In this document: piece after piece, positions 32,132 to 39,318 of the stretch
How positions within the stretch are numbered: position 1 is the stretch's first letter
Layout of the letters: the number at the start of each line of letters is the position of its first letter
NCBI GenBank assembly: GCA_002477955.1
Contig: DLLE01000063.1
Coordinates: 44,541 to 83,858, forward strand
Source of the DNA: Treponema sp. UBA7570
Lineage (GTDB): Bacteria; Spirochaetota; Spirochaetia; Treponematales; Treponemataceae
Length of the DNA: 39,318 nt
Reading direction: 5' to 3'
Made by a program: the position numbers and the translations under genes
The notes under the pieces: model-generated
Databases searched by the model: none
Seen by the model: the letters and a program-made list of their open reading frames with translations, nothing else
What the model was told of the DNA's origin: nothing

Positions 32132-33037
32132 ATGTTGTACCGCAGTTCAAAAAAAGTTGAAAATCCTGGAAAAAAGCCAAAGATTTCCTATTGGTCAAAA
32201 AACAGATGCCATTGCCCGGTCTGCCAGAATAATTTTGAGCGTGAGGAAATGCTTTCCGGTTCTGGCCGAATGATTGCCGGCGAACTGACTGACGAACTGC
32301 ACCGCGTTTTTGAGCCTTCTGCAAAATACGGCCAGATTTATCCGGTGATTTATTCAATCGGAGCCTGCCCGAAATGCCATACTGCGCTTTTCTGGAGCGA
32401 TTTTGAAGAAATTCAGGACAATAATTCTCTAAATGAGCTTTTGGCGGACAGCAAAAAACGCAAGGAAATTGTAAACAACATGTTTCCTTATTATGAATTG
32501 ACGAGAGAACGAAACCTTCTTGACGGAGCGGCAATGTATTATCTTGCGCTTTTGTCTTACGAAAAAGTAGATCTTTCGTATGCGCCGACTATGAAAAGGG
32601 CGATAATTTCGCTTCGCCTGGCATGGATTTGCCGCGATTTACAGAAACTTGTCCCTGAACATAATTATGACTATGCGGCCGAAGTTTTTTACAGAAAAGC
32701 CCAGTTTTTTTACGAGCAGACTTTGATTAACGAGACTCAGAGAATCGAAACGATTGCAAAAATTACGAATTTTGGACCTGATGTAGACAAAAATTATGGT
32801 TATGACGGCGTAATCTATCTTAATTCGCTTTTGGAATACAAATACGGACAAAAAGAAGACATGCAGATGCGGTATAAAAAACTCGATGCAAACAAGCGTT
32901 CTATTGCCCGAATTTTTGGACTTGGAAAATCTTCAAAATCAAAACCTGGACCGCTTTTGGAAAAATCCCGCGACCTTTACGACAAGCTGACGGCAACTTT
33001 GAACGAAGCCAATATTATTTCGGTTGACGATGAATAG
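32132..33037 (+). CDS. DUF2225 family protein
   Basis: 301 residues with an N-terminal CPVCQNNF pair and a CPKCHTAL pair (about residues 29-93), probably one zinc site, followed by a helical region with TPR-like spacing (YYLALLSYEKV, KRAIISLRLAWICRDL). This matches DUF2225, a cytoplasmic family of unknown function common in spirochaetes and firmicutes. GGAG precedes ATG 32132. It lies between acpS and truA in the dxs operon, with no functional hint from that. Confidence 0.85.
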   Translation: MLYRSSKKVENPGKKPKISYWSKNRCHCPVCQNNFEREEMLSGSGRMIAGELTDELHRVFEPSAKYGQIYPVIYSIGACPKCHTALFWSDFEEIQDNNSLNELLADSKKRKEIVNNMFPYYELTRERNLLDGAAMYYLALLSYEKVDLSYAPTMKRAIISLRLAWICRDLQKLVPEHNYDYAAEVFYRKAQFFYEQTLINETQRIETIAKITNFGPDVDKNYGYDGVIYLNSLLEYKYGQKEDMQMRYKKLDANKRSIARIFGLGKSSKSKPGPLLEKSRDLYDKLTATLNEANIISVDDE

Positions 33038-33078
33038 AGTTTTTTGAAAATTCAATTTGCGAGAAAAAGGCGGTTATT

Positions 33079-33852
33079 TTGCGTAATATACTCTTGACAA
33101 TTTCTTATGACGGAACCGATTTTTGCGGCTGGCAGCGGCAAGATTTTGCAGATAAGGGAAAAGCAGTCAGAACTGTCCAGCAGACTGTGGAAGATGCGCT
33201 GGAAAAACTCCATAAACGGAAAATTTCATTGCAGGGATCTGGAAGAACGGACAGCGGTGTCCATGCGTTTGCGCAGGCAGCGAATTTTTATTCTCCAGTG
33301 GATTCGATTCCTGTAGAAAAATATCCTGTGGCTTTAAACTGTTTTTTGCCGGACGACGTGCGGATTATGGATGCAAGTGTGGTTGATGAAGATTTTTCTG
33401 CCAGAAGAAATGCAACGAGCCGTGTTTACAGATATTTTATAAATACAGGAAAACCGTTTGCAAGCCAGATGAGATATGTTTGGCCGATTTATTACAGACC
33501 GGATATTGAAAAATTGAATAAGATGGCCGAATGTCTGCATGGCGAAATTGACTGTTCGACATTTGCCGCGGCCGGAGACCAAAGCGTTTCGATGTTCCGT
33601 TATATTGATGATGCGCATTTTTTTTACGAAGGCGAAAATCTTGTTTTTCAAATTGAAGCAAACGCCTTTTTGTGGAAAATGGTCCGATCGATTACAGGAA
33701 GCCTGATTTATTTTGAGCGGATGGGAAAAGACGCTGAATTTTTTAAGGAAGTCTTGGAAAGCAAAGAACGCAAAAATGCAGGTCCGACAGCGCCTGCAAA
33801 GGGGCTTTTTTTGCATGAAATAAAATTTGATGGAATCAGGCGTCATATTTGA
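33079..33852 (+). CDS. truA: tRNA pseudouridine synthase A
   Basis: TruA converts uridines 38-40 of the tRNA anticodon stem to pseudouridine. The 257 residues begin ILLTISYDGTDFCGWQRQ, then LQGSGRTDSGVHAFAQ with catalytic Asp58, and later the segment AFLWKMVRSITGSL. The start is TTG 33079, with AAGGCGG about 8 nt upstream. It is the last gene of the dxs operon, convergent with priA across a GC-rich hairpin element. Confidence 0.95.
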   Translation: MRNILLTISYDGTDFCGWQRQDFADKGKAVRTVQQTVEDALEKLHKRKISLQGSGRTDSGVHAFAQAANFYSPVDSIPVEKYPVALNCFLPDDVRIMDASVVDEDFSARRNATSRVYRYFINTGKPFASQMRYVWPIYYRPDIEKLNKMAECLHGEIDCSTFAAAGDQSVSMFRYIDDAHFFYEGENLVFQIEANAFLWKMVRSITGSLIYFERMGKDAEFFKEVLESKERKNAGPTAPAKGLFLHEIKFDGIRRHI

Positions 33853-33872
33853 GTTTTTTATGCGCCAGGAAC

Positions 33873-33953
33873 ATGGAGGGCGGCGAAGCCGGTGCAAAGC
33901 ACCGAGGGCACCGAAGCCCGTAATACTCCGGCCCGCAAAAGCGGGCGGCGCCC
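33873..33953. repeat. GC-rich intergenic element of consecutive small hairpins
   Basis: About 80 bases between convergent truA and priA are near 70% GC, against about 40% around them. They contain short inverted repeats: CGGC-GAA-GCCG (33881-33891), CGGTGC-AAA-GCACCG (33890-33904), GGGC-ACCGAA-GCCC (33906-33919), GCCCGC-AAAA-GCGGGC (33931-33946) and GGGC-GGC-GCCC (33943-33953). No T-run follows, so an ordinary intrinsic terminator is not obvious. The look is that of a dispersed extragenic palindromic element. Copies elsewhere in the genome cannot be seen here. Confidence 0.6.
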
Positions 33954-33959
33954 AAATAT

Positions 33960-36002
33960 TTAAAGAAGATTTACAGGATCAACGTCGGTTTCGATGTAGA
34001 CGTCTGTGGGGCGCGAATAGTTGTAAAAAAGGTTTGAGGCTGCTTTTTGAAGAATTGTTATATCCTGGCCTTTTAAAATGAGTTGCCAGCGGAAACTTCC
34101 TGCGATTTTTGAAAGCGGACACTCGGCTGGACCGAGAATTTCTGTGGACGCGACCTTGTTTTTTTGTTCCTGTGTAAAGTCAGGCGAGATTTTCTGGCTG
34201 TAGATGGCGTAAAGTTCGTTTCTGAGAATTGATGACGCTCCTTCTGCGGCCTCGACTGCCTGTTTTTCTGTCGGCGCTCTGAAAACCAGACGGACAAGGC
34301 GGCAAAAAGGCGGAAAATTGAGCATCCGGCGGTTATTTATTTCCATTTCGTAAAATTTCTGAGTCTGATTATTTACCGAAAAGAGGATTGGCTCTCGTTC
34401 TGGCGAATATGTCTGTACAAGGACTTTGCCGTCTGGAAAGAATCTTCCTGCCCGGCCGGCAACCTGCGTTATGAGAGAAAATGTGCGTTCTGCTGAGCGA
34501 AAATCCGGCAGATGAAGCGCTGTGTCCGCAAGAATTACTCCGACCAGTTTTAAGTTTGGAAAGTTGAGTCCTTTTGCGACCATCTGGGTTCCAAGCATAA
34601 TGTCGTATTCGTTGTTTTTAAAGGCGTTGATTTTTTCCTGCAGCTCGCCTTTTTTTGTAAGGTTGTCCGTGTCCATTCGCACGATTCTTGCATTCGGAAA
34701 TTTTGCCTTTACTTCGGATTCTATAAATTCTGTTCCAAAGCCCGAATAGCCTGCATCAAGAGAGCCGCATTGCGGACACTGCTGCGGCGGCGTTGTGCTC
34801 CAGCCGCAGTAATGGCAGCGAAGGCGGTTTTCTGCCTTGTGGTAGGTAAGGCTTACAGAACAGTTTTTACATTTTAACTCAAATCCGCAGGAGCGGCAGC
34901 GGTAAAAATGGGTAAAGCCGCGGCGGTTTAAAAACAGAATTGTCTGTTTTTTTTCCGCAAGGGTTTTATTTATTTCGTGCTCGAGCTCGCGGGAAATGCA
35001 GAGTGTGTCGGCGGGCTCGTTTTTTAGGTCGATTGCTTTGGTTTGAGGCATTTTTCCGCCGGCCAGACGTTTTGAGAGAGTGTGCCTGGCGATTGTCTTT
35101 GTGTTCATAAGATACCAGGCTTCAACGCTCGGCGTCGCCGAACCCATTACAAGAGGAATTTTCTGTTTTTTGCAGCGGTACATTGCAACTTGTCTTGCAT
35201 GGTAGCGCGGGGTTGAGCCTGATTTGTAAGAGCCGTCGTGCTCTTCGTCGATTATTATAAGGCCGAGGTCTGGAACTGGCGCAAAGACCGCGCTTCGCGC
35301 GCCGATTACGACCCGCGCTTCTCTGTTTAAGATTCTGTGGTATTCGCTTAATTTTTGGCTTGGGGTTAGGCCTGAATGAAGAACAGCCGCCGTCTGGCCG
35401 AATCTTTTTACGACTGCCTCGATAACCTGCTGTGTAAGGCCTATTTCCGGCACAAGGTAGATTACGCCTTTTTTTTGATCAAGGATTTTTTGCGCGCATT
35501 GAAGAAAAACTTCCGTCTTGCCTGTGCCTGTCGGCCCGTAAAGATAGTGAAGGTTTGTATTTGCCTCTGGCGAAAGAATTTCTTTTACGGCTTTTTCCTG
35601 TTCTTCGCTCAAGACAGCCGCTTTTTCCGAAGAAATTTCATCTACGAACGAAAATCCTCCGGCATCGGTTTCTCGTTTTGCAGAAGGAAGCATGGCGCTT
35701 ACAGCTTCGCCGATTGCGCAGATGTAATATTTTGAAACCCAGAATGCAAGTTCGATCAGTTCCGGAGTTAAAAGCGGTTTTTCGTCAATAACTTTTGTGA
35801 TTGGACGGATTTTTGATTCTTCGACTGGAAAATCTGGCGGAAGGTTTTCAAATTCGTCTACGACGCATCCTTTTGTTTTTCGTGCTCCGAATTTTATTTC
35901 AACCCTGCATCCGATTCTAGAAATTTCGGAAGGTTCTATGTTGAGGTAAGTGAATGTCTGGTTTAAGGGAACGTTTAGCGCAACCTGAAGATATTTTGCC
36001 AT
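33960..36002 (-). CDS. priA: Primosomal replication protein N' (PriA helicase)
   Basis: PriA restarts stalled replication forks and loads the replicative helicase. The 680 residues show an N-terminal DNA-binding domain, Walker A LYGPTGTGKTEVF, the DEEH box IIIDEEHDGSYKS, RYHARQVAMYR, GSATPS, a cysteine-rich zinc region (CRSCGFELKCKNC, CHYCGW, CPQCGS) and helicase motif VAGRAGR. It is a little shorter than the enterobacterial protein (about 730). It starts 3 nt after the uracil-DNA glycosylase stop, without a clear ribosome site, so translation is probably coupled. Confidence 0.96.
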   Translation of the reverse strand: MAKYLQVALNVPLNQTFTYLNIEPSEISRIGCRVEIKFGARKTKGCVVDEFENLPPDFPVEESKIRPITKVIDEKPLLTPELIELAFWVSKYYICAIGEAVSAMLPSAKRETDAGGFSFVDEISSEKAAVLSEEQEKAVKEILSPEANTNLHYLYGPTGTGKTEVFLQCAQKILDQKKGVIYLVPEIGLTQQVIEAVVKRFGQTAAVLHSGLTPSQKLSEYHRILNREARVVIGARSAVFAPVPDLGLIIIDEEHDGSYKSGSTPRYHARQVAMYRCKKQKIPLVMGSATPSVEAWYLMNTKTIARHTLSKRLAGGKMPQTKAIDLKNEPADTLCISRELEHEINKTLAEKKQTILFLNRRGFTHFYRCRSCGFELKCKNCSVSLTYHKAENRLRCHYCGWSTTPPQQCPQCGSLDAGYSGFGTEFIESEVKAKFPNARIVRMDTDNLTKKGELQEKINAFKNNEYDIMLGTQMVAKGLNFPNLKLVGVILADTALHLPDFRSAERTFSLITQVAGRAGRFFPDGKVLVQTYSPEREPILFSVNNQTQKFYEMEINNRRMLNFPPFCRLVRLVFRAPTEKQAVEAAEGASSILRNELYAIYSQKISPDFTQEQKNKVASTEILGPAECPLSKIAGSFRWQLILKGQDITILQKAASNLFYNYSRPTDVYIETDVDPVNLL

Positions 36003-36005
36003 TTT

Positions 36006-36800
36006 TTATTGTTTTATATATGGAATATATTGGCTTTCGTAGCCTGGGTTTAATTCAAGCAGTTTTGTCTTAAAGAATTTCAAGTCTTCCCATGCAAGTC
36101 TTTTTAGTGAATTGTCTCTTAAAAGAGCGCTTGGATGGTAAGTTACGCAGACGGGAATATTTTGATATTCAAAAAACTGTCCGCGAAGTTTTGTAACTCC
36201 AAATTCGGTCTTTAAAAGGTTTTTTGCGGCAACTGTTCCTACGCAGAGAATTGCCTTTGGTTTTAAAAGCGCAATCTGCGCCTGCAAAAAAGAAGAGCAC
36301 GCATCTGCTTCTTCAGGATAAGGATTTCTGTTTTGAGGCGGACGGCACTTTACGATATTAGCAATGTAAACGTTTGAAATTCGGCTCAAATTGATTGCGG
36401 CGAGCATTTTGTCCAAGAGTTGTCCTGCTGGCCCTACAAATGGAAGCCCCTGCATATCTTCTTCAAAGCCCGGTCCTTCGCCGATTACAAGAACAAATGG
36501 AGAAGAAACCCCTGTTCCTGGAACTGTGTTGTGGCGGGTTTTTGCAAGCGGACAGCGTGAGCACTGCGCGATTTTTTCGATTACGTTTTGCATCGGCTGC
36601 GGCAAAATCTGATTTAAGCTTTTTGTATTTTCCTGTGGCTGAATTTTTTGTTGTGGCTGCTGTTTTTCCTGAGTGTGAATTTTTTCATCATCCTTAAAAA
36701 ACGGAGCATTTTCGTCAAAACTTTTAGATTTGTAGCCCAAAATAGAATCTGATGCGGTTTTTAAAAGCGAATAAATCTGCTGTTTTTGTTCTGAAGTCAT
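36006..36800 (-). CDS. Uracil-DNA glycosylase, iron-sulfur family 4 type
   Basis: This enzyme removes uracil from DNA in base excision repair. The C-terminal 190 of 264 residues match the [4Fe-4S] family: CSRCPLAKTRHNTVPG, the uracil-site motif GEGPGFEEDMQGLPFVGPAGQLLDKM, VKCRPPQNRNP, a fourth cysteine in EADACSSF and TYHPSALLR near the end. The first 70 residues are a polar linker with a Gln/Pro-rich stretch (about 45-58). A TATAAA (36811-36816) lies 10 nt before ATG 36800, suggesting a very short leader. It forms an operon with priA. Confidence 0.93.
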   Translation of the reverse strand: MTSEQKQQIYSLLKTASDSILGYKSKSFDENAPFFKDDEKIHTQEKQQPQQKIQPQENTKSLNQILPQPMQNVIEKIAQCSRCPLAKTRHNTVPGTGVSSPFVLVIGEGPGFEEDMQGLPFVGPAGQLLDKMLAAINLSRISNVYIANIVKCRPPQNRNPYPEEADACSSFLQAQIALLKPKAILCVGTVAAKNLLKTEFGVTKLRGQFFEYQNIPVCVTYHPSALLRDNSLKRLAWEDLKFFKTKLLELNPGYESQYIPYIKQ

Positions 36801-36975
36801 ATAAAATAAGTTTATAGAATTCTCTGGAAAAATTCATCCGAAAAACATAAAATCTGCGGTTTTAAAGCATATGAAAAAAATTATAAAGAAAGGCTTGGCT
36901 AATTCCTGGCATATAAAACTGTCCGTCAGTCTTCATCTTGAAGTTGCCGTTTTAATTGAGTAGAATACAAGTTCT
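36801..36975. other. Divergent promoter region between the UDG and GT4 genes
   Basis: 175 nt without a convincing gene. It holds a TATAAA (36811-36816, minus) for the glycosylase-priA operon and the GT4 promoter on the plus strand. I see no riboswitch or strong hairpin. Confidence 0.5.
36938..36966 (+). promoter_or_regulatory. Promoter of the GT4 glycosyltransferase gene
   Basis: TTGAAG (36938-36943) and TAGAAT (36961-36966) with exactly 17 nt between. The -10 is 9 nt from ATG 36976, and no Shine-Dalgarno is present, so the mRNA may be leaderless. Confidence 0.55.
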
Positions 36976-38214
36976 ATGAAAATAGCAATGTTTACAGACG
37001 CCTATTTTCCGAGAATCAATGGTGTTTCTGTTTCTGTCAAATCTTTTGCCACTGAGCTTTCAAGAATCGGGCACGAAGTCTGCGTTGTCTGCCTTGAATA
37101 TTCTCAGGAACAGCAGAGAAGCTCTTTTTTTAACGAAAAAGAAAGCGATGCGACTGCGCCTTTTAAAATCCTCCGTATTCCTTCAACCTCAGTTGTTTTT
37201 TCGAAGGAAGACCGCATTGTGCGTCTGAATACCTGGCACTACCTAAAAAAATCTCTTGATAAATTCGAACCGGACGTAGTTCACCTGAATTCTGAGTGGA
37301 CTATCGGCTATTTGGGTTCTATTTATGCGCGTCACCGAAAACTTCCATGCGTTTTTACCTTTCATACGATGTGGGAAGATTATCTTTCAAATTACGTCAA
37401 TTTTTTGCCTGATATAAGTCTTCGCAAAATCGGCGCAGGAATCGTAAAGTATTATCTTAAGCGCGCTGACGAGATAATTGCTCCAACTCAAAGAATTGCT
37501 TCTGTCGTTTCAAGATACGGAATAGACAAAACGCCGGATATTCTTCCGACAGGAATTCCCGAAGAAAAATTAAAATATTCGATAAAACGGGGAATGGCGG
37601 TTCGTTCCAGACTTTACTCAAAATGTCCAGGAATAAAAGGCAAAAAAATACTTCTTTTTGTTGGCCGCATTGTAAAAGAAAAAAACTGCGCATTTCTGCT
37701 CGATGTTCTGCGTGAAATTCAAAAAAAGAATAAAAAGACTGCTGTTTTGTTTGTTGGAAACGGTCCTTATCTTGAAGAGCTCAAGGAACTGGCAGAAAAT
37801 CAAAAATTGGCAGATTCAGTTTTTTTTACAGGTTACATTCCCGGCGAGGACTTGATATATTTTTACAGAATGGCAAGCGTCTTTACCTTTCCGAGCAAAA
37901 CAGAAACTCAGGGACTTGTTACTGTAGAAGCTATGTTGAGCGGTCTTCCTGTTGTTGCAATCGGAGAATTGGGAACTGTTGACGTAATGCAGGGCGATAA
38001 CGGCGGATTTATGGTAAAAAACGATGTGAATGAATTCGCCCAAAAAGTCCAGCTCCTTCTCGAAGACCAGAATCTCAGAAAAGAAAAATCGCTCGAAGCT
38101 AAGTCTTGGGGCGCTAAATGGAAAATTTCTTCCTTGACACCAAAGCTTGTCGAATGTTACGAAAAGGCTGTTGCCGTAAAAATTTCAGAAAAAAATGGAT
38201 TAAAAAATGAATAA
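36976..38214 (+). CDS. GT4-family glycosyltransferase, likely glycolipid-forming
   Basis: This 412-residue retaining GT-B glycosyltransferase opens with MKIAMFTDAYFPRINGVSVSV, the donor/acceptor loop found in diacylglycerol glucosyltransferases and PimB-like mannosyltransferases. It then shows HTMWEDY, ILPTGIP, the nucleotide-sugar segment LLFVGRIVKEKN and the E-x7-E motif in SKTETQGLVTVEA. There is no membrane segment; such enzymes work on the cytoplasmic membrane face. Membrane glycolipid synthesis (glucosyl-diacylglycerol) is the best guess, but glycan or LPS-like targets cannot be excluded. It overlaps the next gene by 8 nt, an outer-membrane protein, suggesting an envelope role. Confidence 0.85.
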   Translation: MKIAMFTDAYFPRINGVSVSVKSFATELSRIGHEVCVVCLEYSQEQQRSSFFNEKESDATAPFKILRIPSTSVVFSKEDRIVRLNTWHYLKKSLDKFEPDVVHLNSEWTIGYLGSIYARHRKLPCVFTFHTMWEDYLSNYVNFLPDISLRKIGAGIVKYYLKRADEIIAPTQRIASVVSRYGIDKTPDILPTGIPEEKLKYSIKRGMAVRSRLYSKCPGIKGKKILLFVGRIVKEKNCAFLLDVLREIQKKNKKTAVLFVGNGPYLEELKELAENQKLADSVFFTGYIPGEDLIYFYRMASVFTFPSKTETQGLVTVEAMLSGLPVVAIGELGTVDVMQGDNGGFMVKNDVNEFAQKVQLLLEDQNLRKEKSLEAKSWGAKWKISSLTPKLVECYEKAVAVKISEKNGLKNE

Positions 38215-39318
38215 AAGCGTTATGAAAAAAATATTTTCAACTGTTCTCTTTTGCGGAATTTCATTTTTTGCCTTTGCCCGAGGAGAGCAGGAGCTTGTGG
38301 AAGCCGGACACTGGATTTACGACTCAATCGAAAACCTGTGCATGGAAAGCGGAATTGTAAATTTTGCTGATTCTGAGCCGGCTTCAATTTCTGAGCTAAA
38401 GCTTTATTTGCAGGAAATCGATTTTTTTAAGCTGAGCGAAGCCGGCCATGCAGAACTCAAAAAAATTCAGAACTATTTTGAATATGAGCAGATTGGCTTA
38501 AAATCCGACATCATAAACTTTGGAATAGAGCCTTCTTTTAATCTTTCTGTTTTTTATAAGACGAATGACGATATTGACTGGGTTTATGACAGATATGAGC
38601 GTAAGCCGTTCATTTTTGTTCCTTTAAATTTTACGGTTTCGGATTTTGTTGCAATGAAGATGGATATTCTTCTTGGAATGAATAAAAACAATGCCGTAAA
38701 AAATGACGTATATTCAAATGTTCCTCTTTCTGCGGATTCAATCGACATCAACTTTCCAGACAATGCATATTTTTCGATCGGGCACAGATTGACACAAAAG
38801 ACAGGAGTTTCTTTTCAGATTGGAAAAGGCGCCAGAAACATCGGAAAAACGCTTACTGGTTCAATGATTTGGTCTGAATATCTTACCGGAGCTTCTTATG
38901 CCCAGCTTTCGGTTTATTCTCCAGACATAAAATACACAGGAATTGTAAGCCAGTTTAACGTTGACCGCTATATGTACGCGCATCAGTTTGATATAAGGCT
39001 TTTTAAGAAACTGACAATTACGGCGCTTGAGGGCGTTTTTGTAAATGCTCCTGTTGAACTGCGCTACTTAAATCCTTTTACGATTTTTCATGGAATGGCT
39101 CCGTGGCGTGAATATCCCGACGAGGACGATGATTCTTATGACAGGGAAAGCCATACCGGCGCATATCTTGGCATAAAGTTTCAGTTTGCTCCTGTTTCAA
39201 ATTTAAAATTCTACGGTCTTTTTGCCATGACACAGTTTCAGACTTCTTACGAAACTTCAAACTATCCAGACGACACGACGCCGAACGCAATGGGCGGCCA
39301 GCTTGGAGGAAGGTATAC
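38207..39318 (+). CDS. Wzi-like outer-membrane protein, 5' part (cut by window end)
   Basis: The frame is open from ATG 38207 through the window end, 370 codons so far. It begins with a signal peptide (KKIFSTVLFCGISFFAFA), followed by a short helical segment (GHWIYDSIENLCMESG) and beta-rich sequence resembling the capsule-assembly Wzi barrel family: FSIGHRLTQKTGVSFQIGKGARNIG, FDIRLFKKLTITALEGVFV and VELRYLNPFTIFHG. ATG 38222 is an alternative start in the same frame. Neither has a good ribosome site; the first overlaps the GT4 stop by 8 nt. Since treponemes have no classical capsule, Wzi describes fold, not function. Confidence 0.72.
   Translation, partial: MNKSVMKKIFSTVLFCGISFFAFARGEQELVEAGHWIYDSIENLCMESGIVNFADSEPASISELKLYLQEIDFFKLSEAGHAELKKIQNYFEYEQIGLKSDIINFGIEPSFNLSVFYKTNDDIDWVYDRYERKPFIFVPLNFTVSDFVAMKMDILLGMNKNNAVKNDVYSNVPLSADSIDINFPDNAYFSIGHRLTQKTGVSFQIGKGARNIGKTLTGSMIWSEYLTGASYAQLSVYSPDIKYTGIVSQFNVDRYMYAHQFDIRLFKKLTITALEGVFVNAPVELRYLNPFTIFHGMAPWREYPDEDDDSYDRESHTGAYLGIKFQFAPVSNLKFYGLFAMTQFQTSYETSNYPDDTTPNAMGGQLGGRY

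Noticed and set aside
33334..33897. A 187-codon open frame opposite truA
   Set aside because: It is antisense to clear TruA motifs, has no ribosome site and no recognisable protein features.
36871..36963. Small 30-residue frame starting MKKIIKKG in the UDG-GT4 gap
   Set aside because: It has no ribosome site, overlaps the GT4 promoter and shows no family resemblance.
1..39318. CRISPR arrays, insertion sequences, prophage or integrase genes
   Set aside because: No regularly spaced repeats, no transposase or integrase motifs and no long direct repeats were seen.

Overview
The window is a gene-dense stretch (about 40% GC by eye) of a spirochaete chromosome, most likely a host-associated anaerobic Treponema. 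The evidence is protein-level: the cdaA-ybbR-acpS order, a tiny bS22/COX24-type ribosomal protein, lipoproteins and large outer-membrane barrels of treponemal character, and a class III (oxygen-sensitive) ribonucleotide reductase as the only RNR in view. No database search was possible, so the genus is an inference. I see no insertion sequence, prophage, CRISPR array or rRNA. No gene-free gap exceeds about 250 bases.

Layout. 1-313: terminator-like hairpins and a CAU tRNA (minus) with its own consensus promoter. 314-4391: an anaerobic dNTP operon on the minus strand, nrdR-nrdD-(glycyl-radical/redoxin protein)-nrdG, with two NrdR boxes, one of them inside the promoter spacer. 4364-6052: lnt, lipoprotein N-acylation (minus). 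6166-10965: plus-strand group of a galactokinase-like GHMP kinase, surE, a TPR protein, and an exported TPR/NHL/VWA-like protein. 10979-18876: minus-strand pair made of a polytopic membrane protein with a decayed M28/Gaa1-like outer domain, then a 1973-codon frame that begins as DNA polymerase IV (DinB) and continues without a stop into a giant outer-membrane protein. 18952-23512: plus operon of an unknown 387-aa protein, a lipoprotein, trmB and ligA. 23558-26514: recO-recJ (minus). 26614-26982: rpoZ and the 29-residue bS22-like gene. 27113-33852: plus operon dxs-folP-cdaA-ybbR-acpS-DUF2225-truA. 33873-33953: a GC-rich hairpin element. 33960-36800: a family-4 uracil-DNA glycosylase gene and priA (minus). 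36976-39318: a GT4 glycosyltransferase and the 5' part of a Wzi-like outer-membrane protein cut by the window edge.

The most notable system is the anaerobic RNR. The 711-residue NrdD has an ATP cone, a catalytic barrel and a zinc ribbon but stops just before the position where class III enzymes carry their essential glycyl-radical loop. That loop, with a clear GYYR motif, is encoded by the next gene, behind a textbook heptad helix and fused to a CPNC redoxin. This looks like a two-piece RNR in which the radical-bearing part also carries its own reductant. The second is the DinB/outer-membrane-protein frame, which is a true fusion, a stop-less overlap with an internal TTG start, or a sequence error. 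A third pattern is that several first genes have a -10 hexamer only 6-10 nt before the start codon and no Shine-Dalgarno sequence, suggesting leaderless mRNAs.
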